From Stutzerimonas stutzeri (GTDB lineage Bacteria > Pseudomonadota > Gammaproteobacteria > Pseudomonadales > Pseudomonadaceae): 64,000 bases of DNA. The position numbers were made by a program, and so were the translations under genes. Position 1 is the stretch's first letter. The number at the start of each line of letters is the position of its first letter. Location of the stretch: contig NZ_JANGEY010000003.1 in the NCBI RefSeq assembly GCF_024451105.1, forward strand, positions 186,001-250,000, given 5' to 3'. Of the stretch, positions 29,835 through 41,904 are shown one piece after another. A model generated the notes under the pieces. That model was not told the origin of the DNA and did no database searches. It worked only from the letters and a program-made list of their open reading frames with translations.

Positions 29835-29948
29835 ATGAACGAGCACGACAGCCAAGACCGCGCCGACAGCCGGGCGGACGCCCGGGCTGCACTGGCCCTG
29901 ATCCTGATCGCGGTGAGCACTGCGCTGGTCTGGGTCAGCCAGCAGTAG
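29835..29948 (+). CDS. Tiny single-helix membrane protein, unknown
   Basis: A 37-residue frame, MNEHDSQDRADSRADARAAL at its start, then one helix (ALILIAVSTALVWVSQQ). GGAGGG lies 8 bases before the ATG. A charged N-terminal half followed by a C-terminal transmembrane helix is typical of small regulatory membrane proteins. Upstream in-frame sequence has no better start. No family recognised. Confidence 0.55.
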   Translation: MNEHDSQDRADSRADARAALALILIAVSTALVWVSQQ

Positions 29949-29987
29949 CCGGCGCGCGGGCGGGGCCGCCTCCCGCGCGGCTCCCCC

Positions 29988-30227
29988 CTAGGCGGCTCCT
30001 GCGAGGTGCAGCACCAGGCGGACCAGGCCGAACAGCAGCAACACGAACAGCAGGGTGAACAGCACGCCGAGCAGGATGAAGTGGCTGGGCTTGCCGTGGC
30101 TGAAGTCGCGCAGGCGGTTCCTGTCGCTCTGCACGCCGAAGGCGGCGGCCAGTACGCTGTGCAGCATCTGGCGCAGGCCGAGCGGCCGCTCCTGACGTTC
30201 TTCGCTAGGCTTGTCGGGCTGGTTCAT
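29988..30227 (-). CDS. DUF2970 membrane protein
   Basis: A 79-residue protein with the DUF2970 pattern: LGLRQMLHSVLAAAFGVQSD, then RDFSHGKPSHFILLGVLFTL and a C-terminal transmembrane helix. GGGAGG precedes ATG 30227. Function unknown in the family. It follows the MATE exporter gene on the same strand after 63 bases and may be cotranscribed. Confidence 0.85.
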   Translation of the reverse strand: MNQPDKPSEERQERPLGLRQMLHSVLAAAFGVQSDRNRLRDFSHGKPSHFILLGVLFTLLFVLLLFGLVRLVLHLAGAA

Positions 30228-30290
30228 GGCCGCCTCCCTCGCGATGCCTGCAGCAAGCTTCGGCCGCTGCCGCGCCCTGCGCAAGTCGTC

Positions 30291-31616
30291 CTACAGCTCG
30301 ATGCGTGCCCAGGCGCGGCGTTGCCACATCAGCGCGAACACCGCCGACACCAGGCCGCGCTGGAGGATGTACAGGCTCCAGATCGCCAGCAGGCCGTAGC
30401 CGAGCACCGGGCCGAGCAGGTAGGTCAGCGGCAGCAGCACCAGCCACTGGTTGCCCAGGCTGATCGCCATCACCGTACGGCTGGCACCGGCGCCGAGCAG
30501 CGCCTGGGTCAGCACCAGAGTGCCGGCGTCGAGCACCATGCCCAGTCCGGTCAGGCGCAGCGGCAGGGTGCCCAGCTCGATCAGCGCCGGGTCGTTGACG
30601 AACAGGCCGAGGATCGCCTCGGGGAACAGCCAGAACGGCATGCCCAGCACCGCCAGGCCGACGGCGGCGATGCGCACCACCTCCCAGCCCCAGCGGTGCG
30701 CCGCCTCCACGTCGCCCGCGCCGAGACTGTGGCTGACCAGGGTGGTCGCCGCCATGCCCAGGCCGATGGCCGGCAGGATCAGCAGCAGGGTCAGGTTGAT
30801 CAGTACGTGGGCCACCGCCAGCTCGGCGGTGCCGATCTGGGCGATGATCCAGAACAGGAGGGTGATGCCGGCGGCGAACAGGAACTGGTGCAGCGAGTTG
30901 GGCAGCGCCAGGCGCAGCAGCACGCGCAGCTCGATGGCCTGCGGGCGCTGGCTCAGGAAACCGCCGTCGCGGGCCACCCGCCAGGTCTGCACCGCGTAGA
31001 CCAGCGAGCCGAGCCAGAGGGCGATGCAGGTGCCCAGCCCCGAGCCCTCGGCGCCGAGGGCCGGCAGGCCGAGCAGGCCGTGGATCAGGCAGTAGCTGAG
31101 CGCGGCGTTGAACAGGTGCATGCCGATCAGGATGCGCATGTACATGCCCGAGCGGTGGCTGCCGTTCCAGAAGCCGCGGAAGGCGAAGTTCAGGCCGACC
31201 GCGGCGACCGCCAGCACCCGCCACTGGAAGTAGTCCTGGCCGATGGCGTTCACCGCCGGATCGTCGGCCAGCAGGTCGATGATCCACGGCGCCGCCCACC
31301 AGCAGCCGAGGCCGAGCGGCAGGCCGACCAGCAGGGCCAGCAGCAGGCCGGCGTTGAGCGGGGTGGCCACTTCGGCCAGGCGGCCCTCGCCGCGGCGCCG
31401 CGCGACCAGCGCCTGCACGCCGGAGCCGAGGCCCATGACCAGGGCGATCGCCATGAAGTTGGCGTAGCTGCCGATGCCGACCCCGGCCAGCGCGGCCTCG
31501 CCCAGATGCCCGACCATCGCCGCATCGACCAGGTTGATCAGGCTCTGGCTGAGCATGCCGCCGATGATCGGCAGGCCGAGGACGAGGATCTGGCGCAGGC
31601 GCTGGCGCTCGAGCAT
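30291..31616 (-). CDS. MATE-family multidrug/metabolite exporter
   Basis: A protein of about 441 residues with 12 hydrophobic helices and MATE landmarks: LPIIGGMLSQSLINLVDAAM, VGHLGEAALAGVGIGSY, and the pseudo-repeat second half beginning near LPNSLHQFLFAAGITLLF. It exports cationic drugs or metabolites using Na+ or H+. ATG 31616 puts the first helix at residue 9; ATG 31649 is an in-frame alternative. Inner membrane. Confidence 0.88.
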   Translation of the reverse strand: MLERQRLRQILVLGLPIIGGMLSQSLINLVDAAMVGHLGEAALAGVGIGSYANFMAIALVMGLGSGVQALVARRRGEGRLAEVATPLNAGLLLALLVGLPLGLGCWWAAPWIIDLLADDPAVNAIGQDYFQWRVLAVAAVGLNFAFRGFWNGSHRSGMYMRILIGMHLFNAALSYCLIHGLLGLPALGAEGSGLGTCIALWLGSLVYAVQTWRVARDGGFLSQRPQAIELRVLLRLALPNSLHQFLFAAGITLLFWIIAQIGTAELAVAHVLINLTLLLILPAIGLGMAATTLVSHSLGAGDVEAAHRWGWEVVRIAAVGLAVLGMPFWLFPEAILGLFVNDPALIELGTLPLRLTGLGMVLDAGTLVLTQALLGAGASRTVMAISLGNQWLVLLPLTYLLGPVLGYGLLAIWSLYILQRGLVSAVFALMWQRRAWARIEL

Positions 31617-31737
31617 GAAGGCGGGGTTCTCGCAGGGAAAGGCGGGCATTCTAACCCGGAATGCCTTCTCTGCAGGGGCGTGTGCCTGCGCCCCGTCGTC
31701 CCGCCCGGTTGCCCGCTCCATGGCCGCGGTCCGCGGC

Positions 31738-32100
31738 TCAGCCCTTGTGATGCCCTTCGGCGTGCTGCGCGGCCTGGTCGGTGCGTGCGGCCATGATGAA
31801 GTCGTTGCGGTGCAGGCCGCCGATCTTGTGGGTCCACCAGGTCACGGTGACCTTGCCCCACTCGGTGAGCAGCGCCGGGTGGTGGCCTTCCATCTCGGCG
31901 AGGGCGCCGACCGCGTTGGTGAAGTTCAGCGCACGCTGGAAGTCGGGGAAGGCGAACACCTTCTCCAGCTGCATGACGCCGTCGCGCACCTCGATGTTCC
32001 AGTCGGGGATCTCATGGATCAGTTCGGCCAGTTCGCGCTCGGAAACCTGCGGGGCATCGGCGCGGCAGGCTTCGCAGTGGGCGTGGGACAGCGTGGTCAT
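31738..32100 (-). CDS. phhB: Pterin-4a-carbinolamine dehydratase
   Basis: A 120-residue protein with the PCD fold: [38 protein letters not shown] and [20 protein letters not shown]. The histidines of GHHP and the [11 protein letters not shown] motif are the catalytic set. It recycles tetrahydrobiopterin-type cofactor for phenylalanine hydroxylase. GAGGTG lies 7 bases before ATG 32100. The phhA gene is not adjacent, so it acts away from its usual operon. Confidence 0.92.
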   Translation of the reverse strand: MTTLSHAHCEACRADAPQVSERELAELIHEIPDWNIEVRDGVMQLEKVFAFPDFQRALNFTNAVGALAEMEGHHPALLTEWGKVTVTWWTHKIGGLHRNDFIMAARTDQAAQHAEGHHKG

Positions 32101-32230
32101 GGCGGGCACCTCTGCGCGGGGACGGGGGACAGCGTCCGGTATTCGGCCAGTATAGTCCGCCGGCTCCTGCCATCTCCCTGCGCAGGCGCTAAACTGCGCG
32201 GCTTTCCGTCTGACTGCCGTGGATTTTCCG

Positions 32231-32971
32231 ATGTCCTGGACCGACTTCCTGCTCTTCGGCCTGCCCGCCGTGCTGCTCACCGGCCTGTCCAAGGGCGGCT
32301 TCGGCGGCGCCCTCGGCGGCATCGCCGTGCCGCTGCTGGCGCTGGGGCTGGCGCCGACCCAGGCCGCGGCGGTGATGTTGCCGATCCTCTGCGTCGCCGA
32401 TCTGGTCGGCCTGCGCGCCTACTACGGCAAGTGGGACGTGGCCAACCTGAAGATCATGTTGCCGGGGGCGCTGGTCGGCGTGCTGATCGGCTCGCTGACC
32501 TTCGAGCTGATGAACGAGCGGGTGATCGGCCTGCTGATCGGCGGCATCGCCGTGGCCTTCGTGCTGGCCAACCTGCTCCGGCCGGCGGCGCCGCGCCCCG
32601 GGCTGCCGCCGCCGAAGGGCAAGGGTACCCTGCTGTCGACCCTGGCCGGCTTCACCAGCTTCGTCGCCCACGCCGGCGGTCCGCCGATCATGATGCACCT
32701 GCTGCCGCAGCAGCTCGACAAGGTGCGCTACGTGGCGACCATCAACGCCTTCTTCCTGCTCACCAACGCGGTCAAGCTGGTGCCCTACGCCTGGCTCGGC
32801 CAGTTCAGCCAGGAGAACCTGCTGATCAGCCTGACCCTGGCGCCCTTCGTGCCGCTGGGCGTGTGGGCCGGGTTGTGGCTGCAGGACAAGGTCAACCACC
32901 AGTGGTTCTACCGCATCGCCCGCGCCGGCATGCTGCTGGCCGGCATCCAGCTGCTGATCAGGAACTGGTGA
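32231..32971 (+). CDS. TauE/SafE-family sulfite/sulfonate exporter
   Basis: A 246-residue protein with about eight hydrophobic helices and the TauE/SafE phrases [20 protein letters not shown] and [20 protein letters not shown]. These permeases move sulfite, sulfoacetate or related anions out of the cell. ATG 32231 is taken; an in-frame GTG at 32219 is possible, and neither has a clear ribosome site. Its last 14 bases overlap the end of the convergent kinase gene. Confidence 0.87.
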   Translation: MSWTDFLLFGLPAVLLTGLSKGGFGGALGGIAVPLLALGLAPTQAAAVMLPILCVADLVGLRAYYGKWDVANLKIMLPGALVGVLIGSLTFELMNERVIGLLIGGIAVAFVLANLLRPAAPRPGLPPPKGKGTLLSTLAGFTSFVAHAGGPPIMMHLLPQQLDKVRYVATINAFFLLTNAVKLVPYAWLGQFSQENLLISLTLAPFVPLGVWAGLWLQDKVNHQWFYRIARAGMLLAGIQLLIRNW

Positions 32972-34301
32972 CCGGCCGGCCGTCCCGGAGGGCCGCGAGG
33001 GTGGCGACAAGCGTGGCGAAGTCGGGGCGCTCGCGGAGGTCCGTGCTCAGGCAGCGCTCGCTCAGTTCGGCCAGGGCGAACTGGCGCTGGGGCTGCTGCC
33101 CCTCGGGACAGCGCTGCAGCAGTTCCTCAAGCAGGCAGCCGAAGGCGCGCGCCTCGACGCGCTGCAGGGCCCGGCCCGGCGCGCTGGCGGGATCGAAGAA
33201 GGAGGCGGCGCCGAAGTCGCCGAGCAGGCAGTCGCCGACCGGGTTCGTCAGCAGGTTGTGGGCGTACAGGTCGCCGTGCAGGATGCCGCGCCCGTGCAGG
33301 TGGGCCACCGCCGCGGCCGCGCCGTGGGCGATGTGCAGCGCCTCGTCGACGCCGAAGCGGCGTTCGCTCGGGTAGCAGTCGCGGGTGCAGCTGGCCAGCG
33401 ACGGCGGCCCGGCCAGCGGCTGGAAGCTCGGCTCGATCAGTTCCAGCAGCAGTCCGGGGGCGGCACCGGGGCGTTCGGCCAGCGGGCCGGCGACGCGGAT
33501 CAGATTGGGATGGCTGCCGGCGGCGAGGCAAGCGGCCATCTCGCTGCGCGGCAGGCCGTCGCTGGTCACGTGGCCCTTGAACAGCTTGGCGGCCATCGGC
33601 TGCGTGGCTTCGCCGTCCAGGCGCCATTCGGCGCGCCGGACGATCCCCGAGGCGCCCTCGCCGAGTGCTTCGCCCAACGCAACGCTGGCGTGCGCCACCG
33701 GCGGCAGCGGCTGGCTGGCCAGCACGCGGGCCTCGCGGGCGTCGCTGCAGGGGTTGCCGGCGAAGGCCAGCCAGGCCAGGCGCGGCAGCTCCAGTAGCCA
33801 GCCGGGCAGGGCCTCCAGGCGGTTGGCGGCGAGGCGCAGCAGCTCCAGGCGCTGCAGGCCGGCCAGGCTCTGCGGCAGCGCGGCGAGGCGGTTGCCGGCC
33901 AGCATCAGTTTCTGCAGGCGCTCGCAGCGGGCGAGCTCGGCGGGCAGGCTCTCGAGCCGGTTGTCGGTGAGGATCAGCCAGCGCAGCCGCGCCGGCAGCG
34001 CGGCCGCCGGCAACTGGCGGATCCGGCAGGCCTTGAAGCCGACCATCTCCAGCTTCTCGCAGTCGCCGAGCACTTCCGGCACGCTCTCGAAGGCGTTGTC
34101 CGAGCAGAACAGGATGCGCAGCCGGTGCAGGCGCGGCAGCCAGTCGGGCAGGTTGCGCAGGCGGTTGCCGGAGAGGTTGAGCACCTCCAGGCTGTCGGCC
34201 AGGCCGAGGATTTCCCGGGGCAGTTCGTCGAGGTCGGCGGCCAGGTCCAGACGGCGGATGCCGGCCAGTTCGCCGCGCTGCAGTTGTTCGAGGCTGTGCA
34301 T
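32958..34301 (-). CDS. Leucine-rich-repeat protein kinase
   Basis: A 447-residue cytoplasmic protein. Residues 1-190 hold about seven leucine-rich repeats (LEVLNLSGNRLRNLPDWL, LRWLILTDNRLESLPAEL, LQKLMLAGNRLAALPQSL and so on). A kinase-like domain follows: glycine loop LGEGASGIVRRAEW, lysine in MAAKLFK, catalytic loop ILHGDLYAHNLL (HGD instead of HRD) and DFG in LLGDFGAAS. LRRs should recognise a protein partner and the kinase phosphorylate it. The HGD loop resembles aminoglycoside-phosphotransferase-like kinases. Partner and trigger are unknown. It converges and overlaps with the TauE gene. Confidence 0.87.
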   Translation of the reverse strand: MHSLEQLQRGELAGIRRLDLAADLDELPREILGLADSLEVLNLSGNRLRNLPDWLPRLHRLRILFCSDNAFESVPEVLGDCEKLEMVGFKACRIRQLPAAALPARLRWLILTDNRLESLPAELARCERLQKLMLAGNRLAALPQSLAGLQRLELLRLAANRLEALPGWLLELPRLAWLAFAGNPCSDAREARVLASQPLPPVAHASVALGEALGEGASGIVRRAEWRLDGEATQPMAAKLFKGHVTSDGLPRSEMAACLAAGSHPNLIRVAGPLAERPGAAPGLLLELIEPSFQPLAGPPSLASCTRDCYPSERRFGVDEALHIAHGAAAAVAHLHGRGILHGDLYAHNLLTNPVGDCLLGDFGAASFFDPASAPGRALQRVEARAFGCLLEELLQRCPEGQQPQRQFALAELSERCLSTDLRERPDFATLVATLAALRDGRPVTSS

Positions 34302-34386
34302 GGAGAGCGGGTATCGGGGAAGGGCCGGGCATGATGCCGGGAAAGGCTGCATCCGGCCACGGCATTCGTCGCCGCGGCCGGGTCGT

Positions 34387-35040
34387 TCAGATCGCCCGGT
34401 CGAAATAGGTGGCGGTTGCGGTGAGGCGGGCCACCTCGTCGACGTAGGCGCGCACCGCCGGCGGGAAGGCGAGTCCCTCGACCATGCTCAGATTGCGCAG
34501 GCCGGGGTAGAGCAGCACGTCGTCCCAGCCGAGGCTGTCGCCGTGCTCGCTGGGCAGAGGCAGCGCCGGCAGGCTGGCCAGCATCGCCTCGACGGCGGCC
34601 TTGTGCTCGGCGGTCTGCGCCAGCGCCTGCGCGAAGCTGCGCTGGATGATCTGCTCCTTCTTGGCCCGGAAGTAGTCGCGCGCCGCCGCCGTGGCGAACT
34701 CCGGCAGGTCCAGGGCGATGTCGCGGGGGAACAGCAGGCACCAGACGGCCAGGCGCACCTGGTTCATGTGCTCCTGGATCGGCAGGTAGTCGCCGTGCGG
34801 ACGGATCGCTCGCGCCGGATTGCCGATCTCGTCCAGCTTGCGGGCGATGTCCAGGCTCTCGCCCATGGCGCGGCCGTCGTCGAACTGCAGGATCGGCACC
34901 TGCTTGGCGCCGATCAGCGCGAAGCAGCTCGCCTCGTCGTCGTTGAGCAGATAGACCTGCTCGACCGGTACCTGCTTGTAATGGGCGACCATCTCGGCGC
35001 GCACGCAGAACGGGCAGTGGTCGTAGAGATAGAGCTTCAT
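34387..35040 (-). CDS. grxB: Glutaredoxin 2
   Basis: A 217-residue glutathione-dependent oxidoreductase with a thioredoxin fold (C9-PFC12 in YDHCPFCVRA; VPILQFDDGRAMGESLDI) and an all-helical GST-like C-terminal domain. E. coli Grx2 has 215 residues. GGAGG lies 5 bases before ATG 35040. It reduces disulfides and glutathionylated proteins in the cytoplasm. Single gene. Confidence 0.92.
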   Translation of the reverse strand: MKLYLYDHCPFCVRAEMVAHYKQVPVEQVYLLNDDEASCFALIGAKQVPILQFDDGRAMGESLDIARKLDEIGNPARAIRPHGDYLPIQEHMNQVRLAVWCLLFPRDIALDLPEFATAAARDYFRAKKEQIIQRSFAQALAQTAEHKAAVEAMLASLPALPLPSEHGDSLGWDDVLLYPGLRNLSMVEGLAFPPAVRAYVDEVARLTATATYFDRAI

Positions 35041-35349
35041 GCAGCCTCCGTGGTCTGGACAGTGCGGCGAGTTTAACCGCCCGGCCGCTCCCGGCACACC
35101 CGGCGCCCGGCCGCGCCTCCACCAGCCACTACACTTGTTCATGCAGCGTACCGGCTGGTGGTGCTCGGGCTTGGAATGGGAGATCGGCACAAACACAAAG
35201 GACTTGTGGGCGAGGGGGCGGAGCGTCCAGTCACTGAGTTGGGCTCTCGACGAGATGCTTGTGGCCCTGTGTTCTCACGCTTGGCAGGAACCCGGCGTCC
35301 GCTGCGGCGATGCCGGCCCGTTGCGGTGCTTGCTCCAGGGATGCCGATC
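35041..35349. other. Intergenic region with a candidate operator
   Basis: No convincing gene. It contains CACAA (35194-35198) and TTGTG (35204-35208), a perfect inverted repeat with a 5-base spacer, 142 bases before the FadL-like gene, and a GC-rich palindromic stretch near 35085-35110. Confidence 0.45.
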
Positions 35350-36033
35350 ATGTCCATCCAGAAAACCTTGTTTCCGCTGCTGGGCAGTGTCTTCTGCCTG
35401 GCTGCGGCCGGCGCGGCCAGCGCCGGAGAAATAGCCCTTCACGACCACGCCAGCGCCAGCCTCGGCCCGCTCGATGCCGGCAGTCGGCCCGGATTCGCGG
35501 GGTTTTCCGATGCCCTGCAGCAGACCGACGCGGCGGCGCGCGGCGCTGCACCGGCGCAGACCTTCACCATCAGCCTGCAGCGGCCGCTCGACGATCAGTG
35601 GGCGCTGACCGCCAGCGCGGGCTGGCAGGAGTGGTCGAAGCTGCGCGGCGCCAGCGGCGGCCTGCAGACCGGCAACCCGCTGCACGTCGCCAACGGTGGC
35701 AACTATCGCGACACTTGGCATCTGGCGCTCGGCACCCGCTACCGGGCCTCGGACGAACTGCTCTGGGAGGCCGGGGTGGCCTACGACAGCTCGGCGATCG
35801 TCCACCGCGAGCGGGCTTTCGAACTGCCGACCGCCGCCACCTGGAGACTGGCTGCCGGCCTGAGCTATGCCTTCGAGAAGGACGCCGAACTCAACTTCAA
35901 TTATGCCTATGTCAGGCTGGGCGACCTGCCTGAGCGGCAGGTCATGGGTGCGGGAGAGGGGATGGGCGATGCGAACGAGTTCTCCAACGCCGGCATCCAT
36001 GTGGTGAGCTTTTCCCTGGTCTGGTGGTTCTGA
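35350..36033 (+). CDS. Short FadL/OmpP1-like outer-membrane barrel protein
   Basis: A 227-residue protein with a signal peptide (MSIQKTLFPLLGSVFCLAAA, cut at ASA-GE near residue 26). The rest matches only the C-terminal half of FadL-type barrels: QTFTISLQRPLDDQWALTAS, YRDTWHLALGTRYRASDELL, EAGVAYDSS, and an end in SFSLVWWF (terminal aromatic for BAM recognition). Full FadL proteins have about 420-450 residues with an N-terminal hatch and first strands; these are missing, with about 45 Ala/Gly-rich residues in their place. It is either a natural short relative or an internally deleted gene that kept its signal. AGGG lies 9 bases before the ATG. Confidence 0.72.
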   Translation: MSIQKTLFPLLGSVFCLAAAGAASAGEIALHDHASASLGPLDAGSRPGFAGFSDALQQTDAAARGAAPAQTFTISLQRPLDDQWALTASAGWQEWSKLRGASGGLQTGNPLHVANGGNYRDTWHLALGTRYRASDELLWEAGVAYDSSAIVHRERAFELPTAATWRLAAGLSYAFEKDAELNFNYAYVRLGDLPERQVMGAGEGMGDANEFSNAGIHVVSFSLVWWF

Positions 36034-36154
36034 TGCGAGCGCACGTTCTTCCCACGGCTGCCGGCGTGCGAGGCTGCGGTGTTTTCTGCCGCGGCGTCAC
36101 GAAATCTTCACGCGCCACCGCGTACGCTGGAACCACTGAGAGTTACCCCTGTTT

Positions 36155-36179
36155 GCCCCGCCACCGTGCGGGGCTTTTT
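36155..36179 (+). terminator. Rho-independent terminator after the barrel gene
   Basis: GCCCCGC (36155-36161) and GCGGGGC (36168-36174) form a 7-bp stem with a 6-base loop, then TTTTT. It lies 122 bases after the barrel gene stop. Confidence 0.82.
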
Positions 36180-36370
36180 GTGTGCGCCCAGCATGGGCGC
36201 ACGCCTGGAGGCGCGAGTCCTCCCGTAAGCGAGCCACAGTGAACGAAGCCGTGCATCGGGCGGCGCGTCCGTGACGAGGGAAGGCGAGTTTAAGCGCAGT
36301 GGCGCTGGCGCGACGCCGATAAGCGGGATTTCGGTCTGCGGAGAGACGGTGCGTCTTGCGGAGAAAAAGA

Positions 36371-36393
36371 CCGCCGCAGTGGGGCTGCGGCGG
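36371..36393 (-). terminator. Minus-strand terminator
   Basis: CCGCCGCAG (36371-36379) and CTGCGGCGG (36385-36393) form a 9-bp stem with a 5-base loop. On the minus strand it leads into TCTTTTT (complement of 36364-36370). It could end the bacteriohemerythrin transcript, whose stop codon is about 280 bases upstream, or a small RNA made from the interval. Confidence 0.75.
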
Positions 36394-36669
36394 TTCCAGG
36401 GGAAATTGACGAAGGGCTCCTTGCTGCAACCTCAAGGGAAAGGGGGGAGAGGGAAGTTGCGCTGCGGAAGTCCGCTCCAATCGAACTGTAATGCTAATCT
36501 CGAATATCGAGTTGGCCGGTTCCTCCGATCTGAATTATCCAGTTTCCGAGTCACGTGGCGACAGTCCGCTCCGGGATTACAGCGGCTAGACGGATTTCGA
36601 GTGCGCGAGACTCTCGCTCCGCTGGTTTTCCGCTGCAACCCGTATTCGGAATACGATATGGCTCGAGGA
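36394..36669. other. Gene-free interval with several palindromes
   Basis: No coding frame looks real. Composition is less GC-rich than the flanks. Three short perfect palindromic elements lie within 160 bases: CTCGA-ATA-TCGAG (36499-36511), GCGAGA-C-TCTCGC (36605-36617) and CGTATTC-G-GAATACG (36641-36655). With the minus-strand terminator at 36371 it could be the 3 prime leader of the hemerythrin message or a structured small RNA. Confidence 0.4.
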
Positions 36670-37077
36670 TCAGTTGATGCCGGCGGCGCGCAGGGGTTCG
36701 GAGTAGGCGCGGTCGACGACGGGGATGTGGCCGGTCAGCCAGTTCTTGATGAACTCGGTGGTTTCCGCGGTGATTTCGAGTTCGCCAGCCTTGAACTTCT
36801 TCTGCAGCAGGATGCAGTTGTCGAGGAGCTCGTCGTGAGCGGCCTTGTGGGCGGCGAAGTCGGCATAGTCGACCTTGCGCAGGTTTTCCTCTTCTGCAGC
36901 GAAATGCGACTGCACGGTCGCCAGCAACTGGTTGGTGGCTGCCTCGACCGCCGCACGGTCTCCGCTGTCCACGGCGCTGTGCAGGGCATTGAGGTTGGCG
37001 AAAATTTCCTGGTGCTCTTGGTCGTGAGCGCTGACGTTGGTACCGAACTCTTCCTGTGTCCAGGTAATGAACGACAT
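36670..37077 (-). CDS. Bacteriohemerythrin
   Basis: A 135-residue four-helix O2-binding di-iron protein. Ligands fit the family: H22 (EHQEIF; H18 also near), H58 and E62 (HFAAEEEN), H77 and H81 (HKAAHDE), H117 and D122 (GHIPVVDR). AGGAG lies 9 bases before the ATG. In P. aeruginosa the homologue (PA1673, Mhr) is induced by Anr at low oxygen and is thought to deliver or store O2. An ANR-like box lies about 120 bases upstream here, supporting the same control. Confidence 0.92.
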   Translation of the reverse strand: MSFITWTQEEFGTNVSAHDQEHQEIFANLNALHSAVDSGDRAAVEAATNQLLATVQSHFAAEEENLRKVDYADFAAHKAAHDELLDNCILLQKKFKAGELEITAETTEFIKNWLTGHIPVVDRAYSEPLRAAGIN

Positions 37078-37597
37078 GTTGCAGTATCTCCTGATCTTTA
37101 TCTGCCGAAATGGCTATTGGATGGAAACTTGCAGTTGCGGAGCCATGTCCGTGGCTCGAAGCGGATTCGAACATGTCGTGTGCAGGGTATTTATTGATCC
37201 TGCTCAATTTTCGGTGAGATGGCGAATTGGTTTTTTTCAATGATGGCAAGGGTTCTGCAACGAAATGCAGGCGCCAAATATCTACCGCTGATTCTTTTTT
37301 TGATTGGCTGGCCGCACAGGCGATGGCAGATTGCCTGTTCCTGTTTCCGGATTGATTGCGGCGGGCCGAAGTGCGCGAGTTGGAGAGAGCGCTTCGTTGC
37401 CGGGTGGCGGTGCGAGCAGTCGGCTACGGCTTGCATGATCCAGCCGCGCGGAGCGCCGAGGAGGCCGCTCCGCGAGCCGTCCGCCGCCCGCTCTGCGTGA
37501 AATGTGCTTCAGGAGGTCGTCCGTGGCGGGCAGGGCGCAGCGAGAGGCGGCCGCTTCATGCTATGTTCCGCGCCTTGCAACGTGCTCTGGAATCACC
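37078..37597. other. Long intergenic region upstream of bacteriohemerythrin and DUF1883
   Basis: About 520 bases with no convincing gene. The first 270 bases are AT-rich for this genome and carry the ANR-like box; the remainder is GC-rich with short repeated GCCGC/GCGG motifs. Confidence 0.6.
37193..37208 (-). promoter_or_regulatory. ANR/FNR-type box upstream of bacteriohemerythrin
   Basis: ATTGATCCTGCTCAAT is a near-perfect dyad. Against the consensus TTGAT-N4-ATCAA it has one mismatch (CTCAA for ATCAA). Its centre is 123 bases upstream of the start codon, compatible with class II activation and a leader of about 80 bases. Confidence 0.65.
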
Positions 37598-37894
37598 ATG
37601 AAATTCATCCATCAACGCGAGCAGCTCAACGAGGACGACCTGGTCATCATCGAAAGCTCGCAGCCCTGCAACATCCGCCTGATGAACGACGCCAACTTCC
37701 GCGCCTTCAAGAACGGCGCCCGGCACAACTACATCGGCGGGCATTTCGACCGTTTCCCGGCGAAGATCCGCGTGCCGAGCAACGGCTTCTGGAACATCAC
37801 CCTCGACACCGTCACCCGCCGCCCGATCAGCGTGACGCGCAAGCCGAAGCTGGAGTATTCGATCAGGATTCGGCGGGCGAAGCAGGAATACTGA
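37598..37894 (+). CDS. DUF1883 protein
   Basis: A 98-residue soluble basic protein: MKFIHQREQLNEDDLVIIES at its start, then CNIRLMNDANFRAFKNGARH and the YIGGHFDRFPAKIRVPSNGFW motif typical of DUF1883. This small beta-rich domain is also found joined to TIR or other effector domains; its function is unknown. The N-terminal start lacks a strong ribosome site. Single gene ended by a long hairpin. Confidence 0.82.
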   Translation: MKFIHQREQLNEDDLVIIESSQPCNIRLMNDANFRAFKNGARHNYIGGHFDRFPAKIRVPSNGFWNITLDTVTRRPISVTRKPKLEYSIRIRRAKQEY

Positions 37895-37924
37895 GTTACG
37901 TGCTGTAGCTCGATCTGACCAGTC

Positions 37925-37966
37925 CAGACACAACGAGGCCCGCAGATGCGGGCCTCGTTGTGTCTG
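37925..37966. terminator. Long perfect hairpin between DUF1883 gene and metH
   Basis: A 19-bp perfect stem (37925-37943 with 37948-37966) with a 4-base AGAT loop. Both genes end towards it, so it may stop transcription from both sides. There is no T-run on either side. Confidence 0.75.
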
Positions 37967-37978
37967 CGCGGTGATCCG

Positions 37979-41689
<3,711 letters not shown>

Positions 41690-41904
41690 GGGGACTACCT
41701 GGAGAGGGTGGATCATGAAGGCGGGCATGATAGCAAAGCTGCATGGTTCTGGAGCGGGGAGGGGGTGCGCATGAATTTCGTTCATGTTGCCTGGTGCTGC
41801 TGGACTGGTAGGCAATCGCTGCGCGAGTTGCCTACCCTACGGTGCGTGGCGCCAGGGTGTGGGCAAACGGCTAGAATCCCCCGAATTCCGCCACGGACAG
41901 CGCC

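Noticed and set aside
41690-41904. Possible cobalamin riboswitch before metH
   Set aside because: The gap is only 215 bases and shared with cti; no B12-box-like sequence or riboswitch scaffold was seen.
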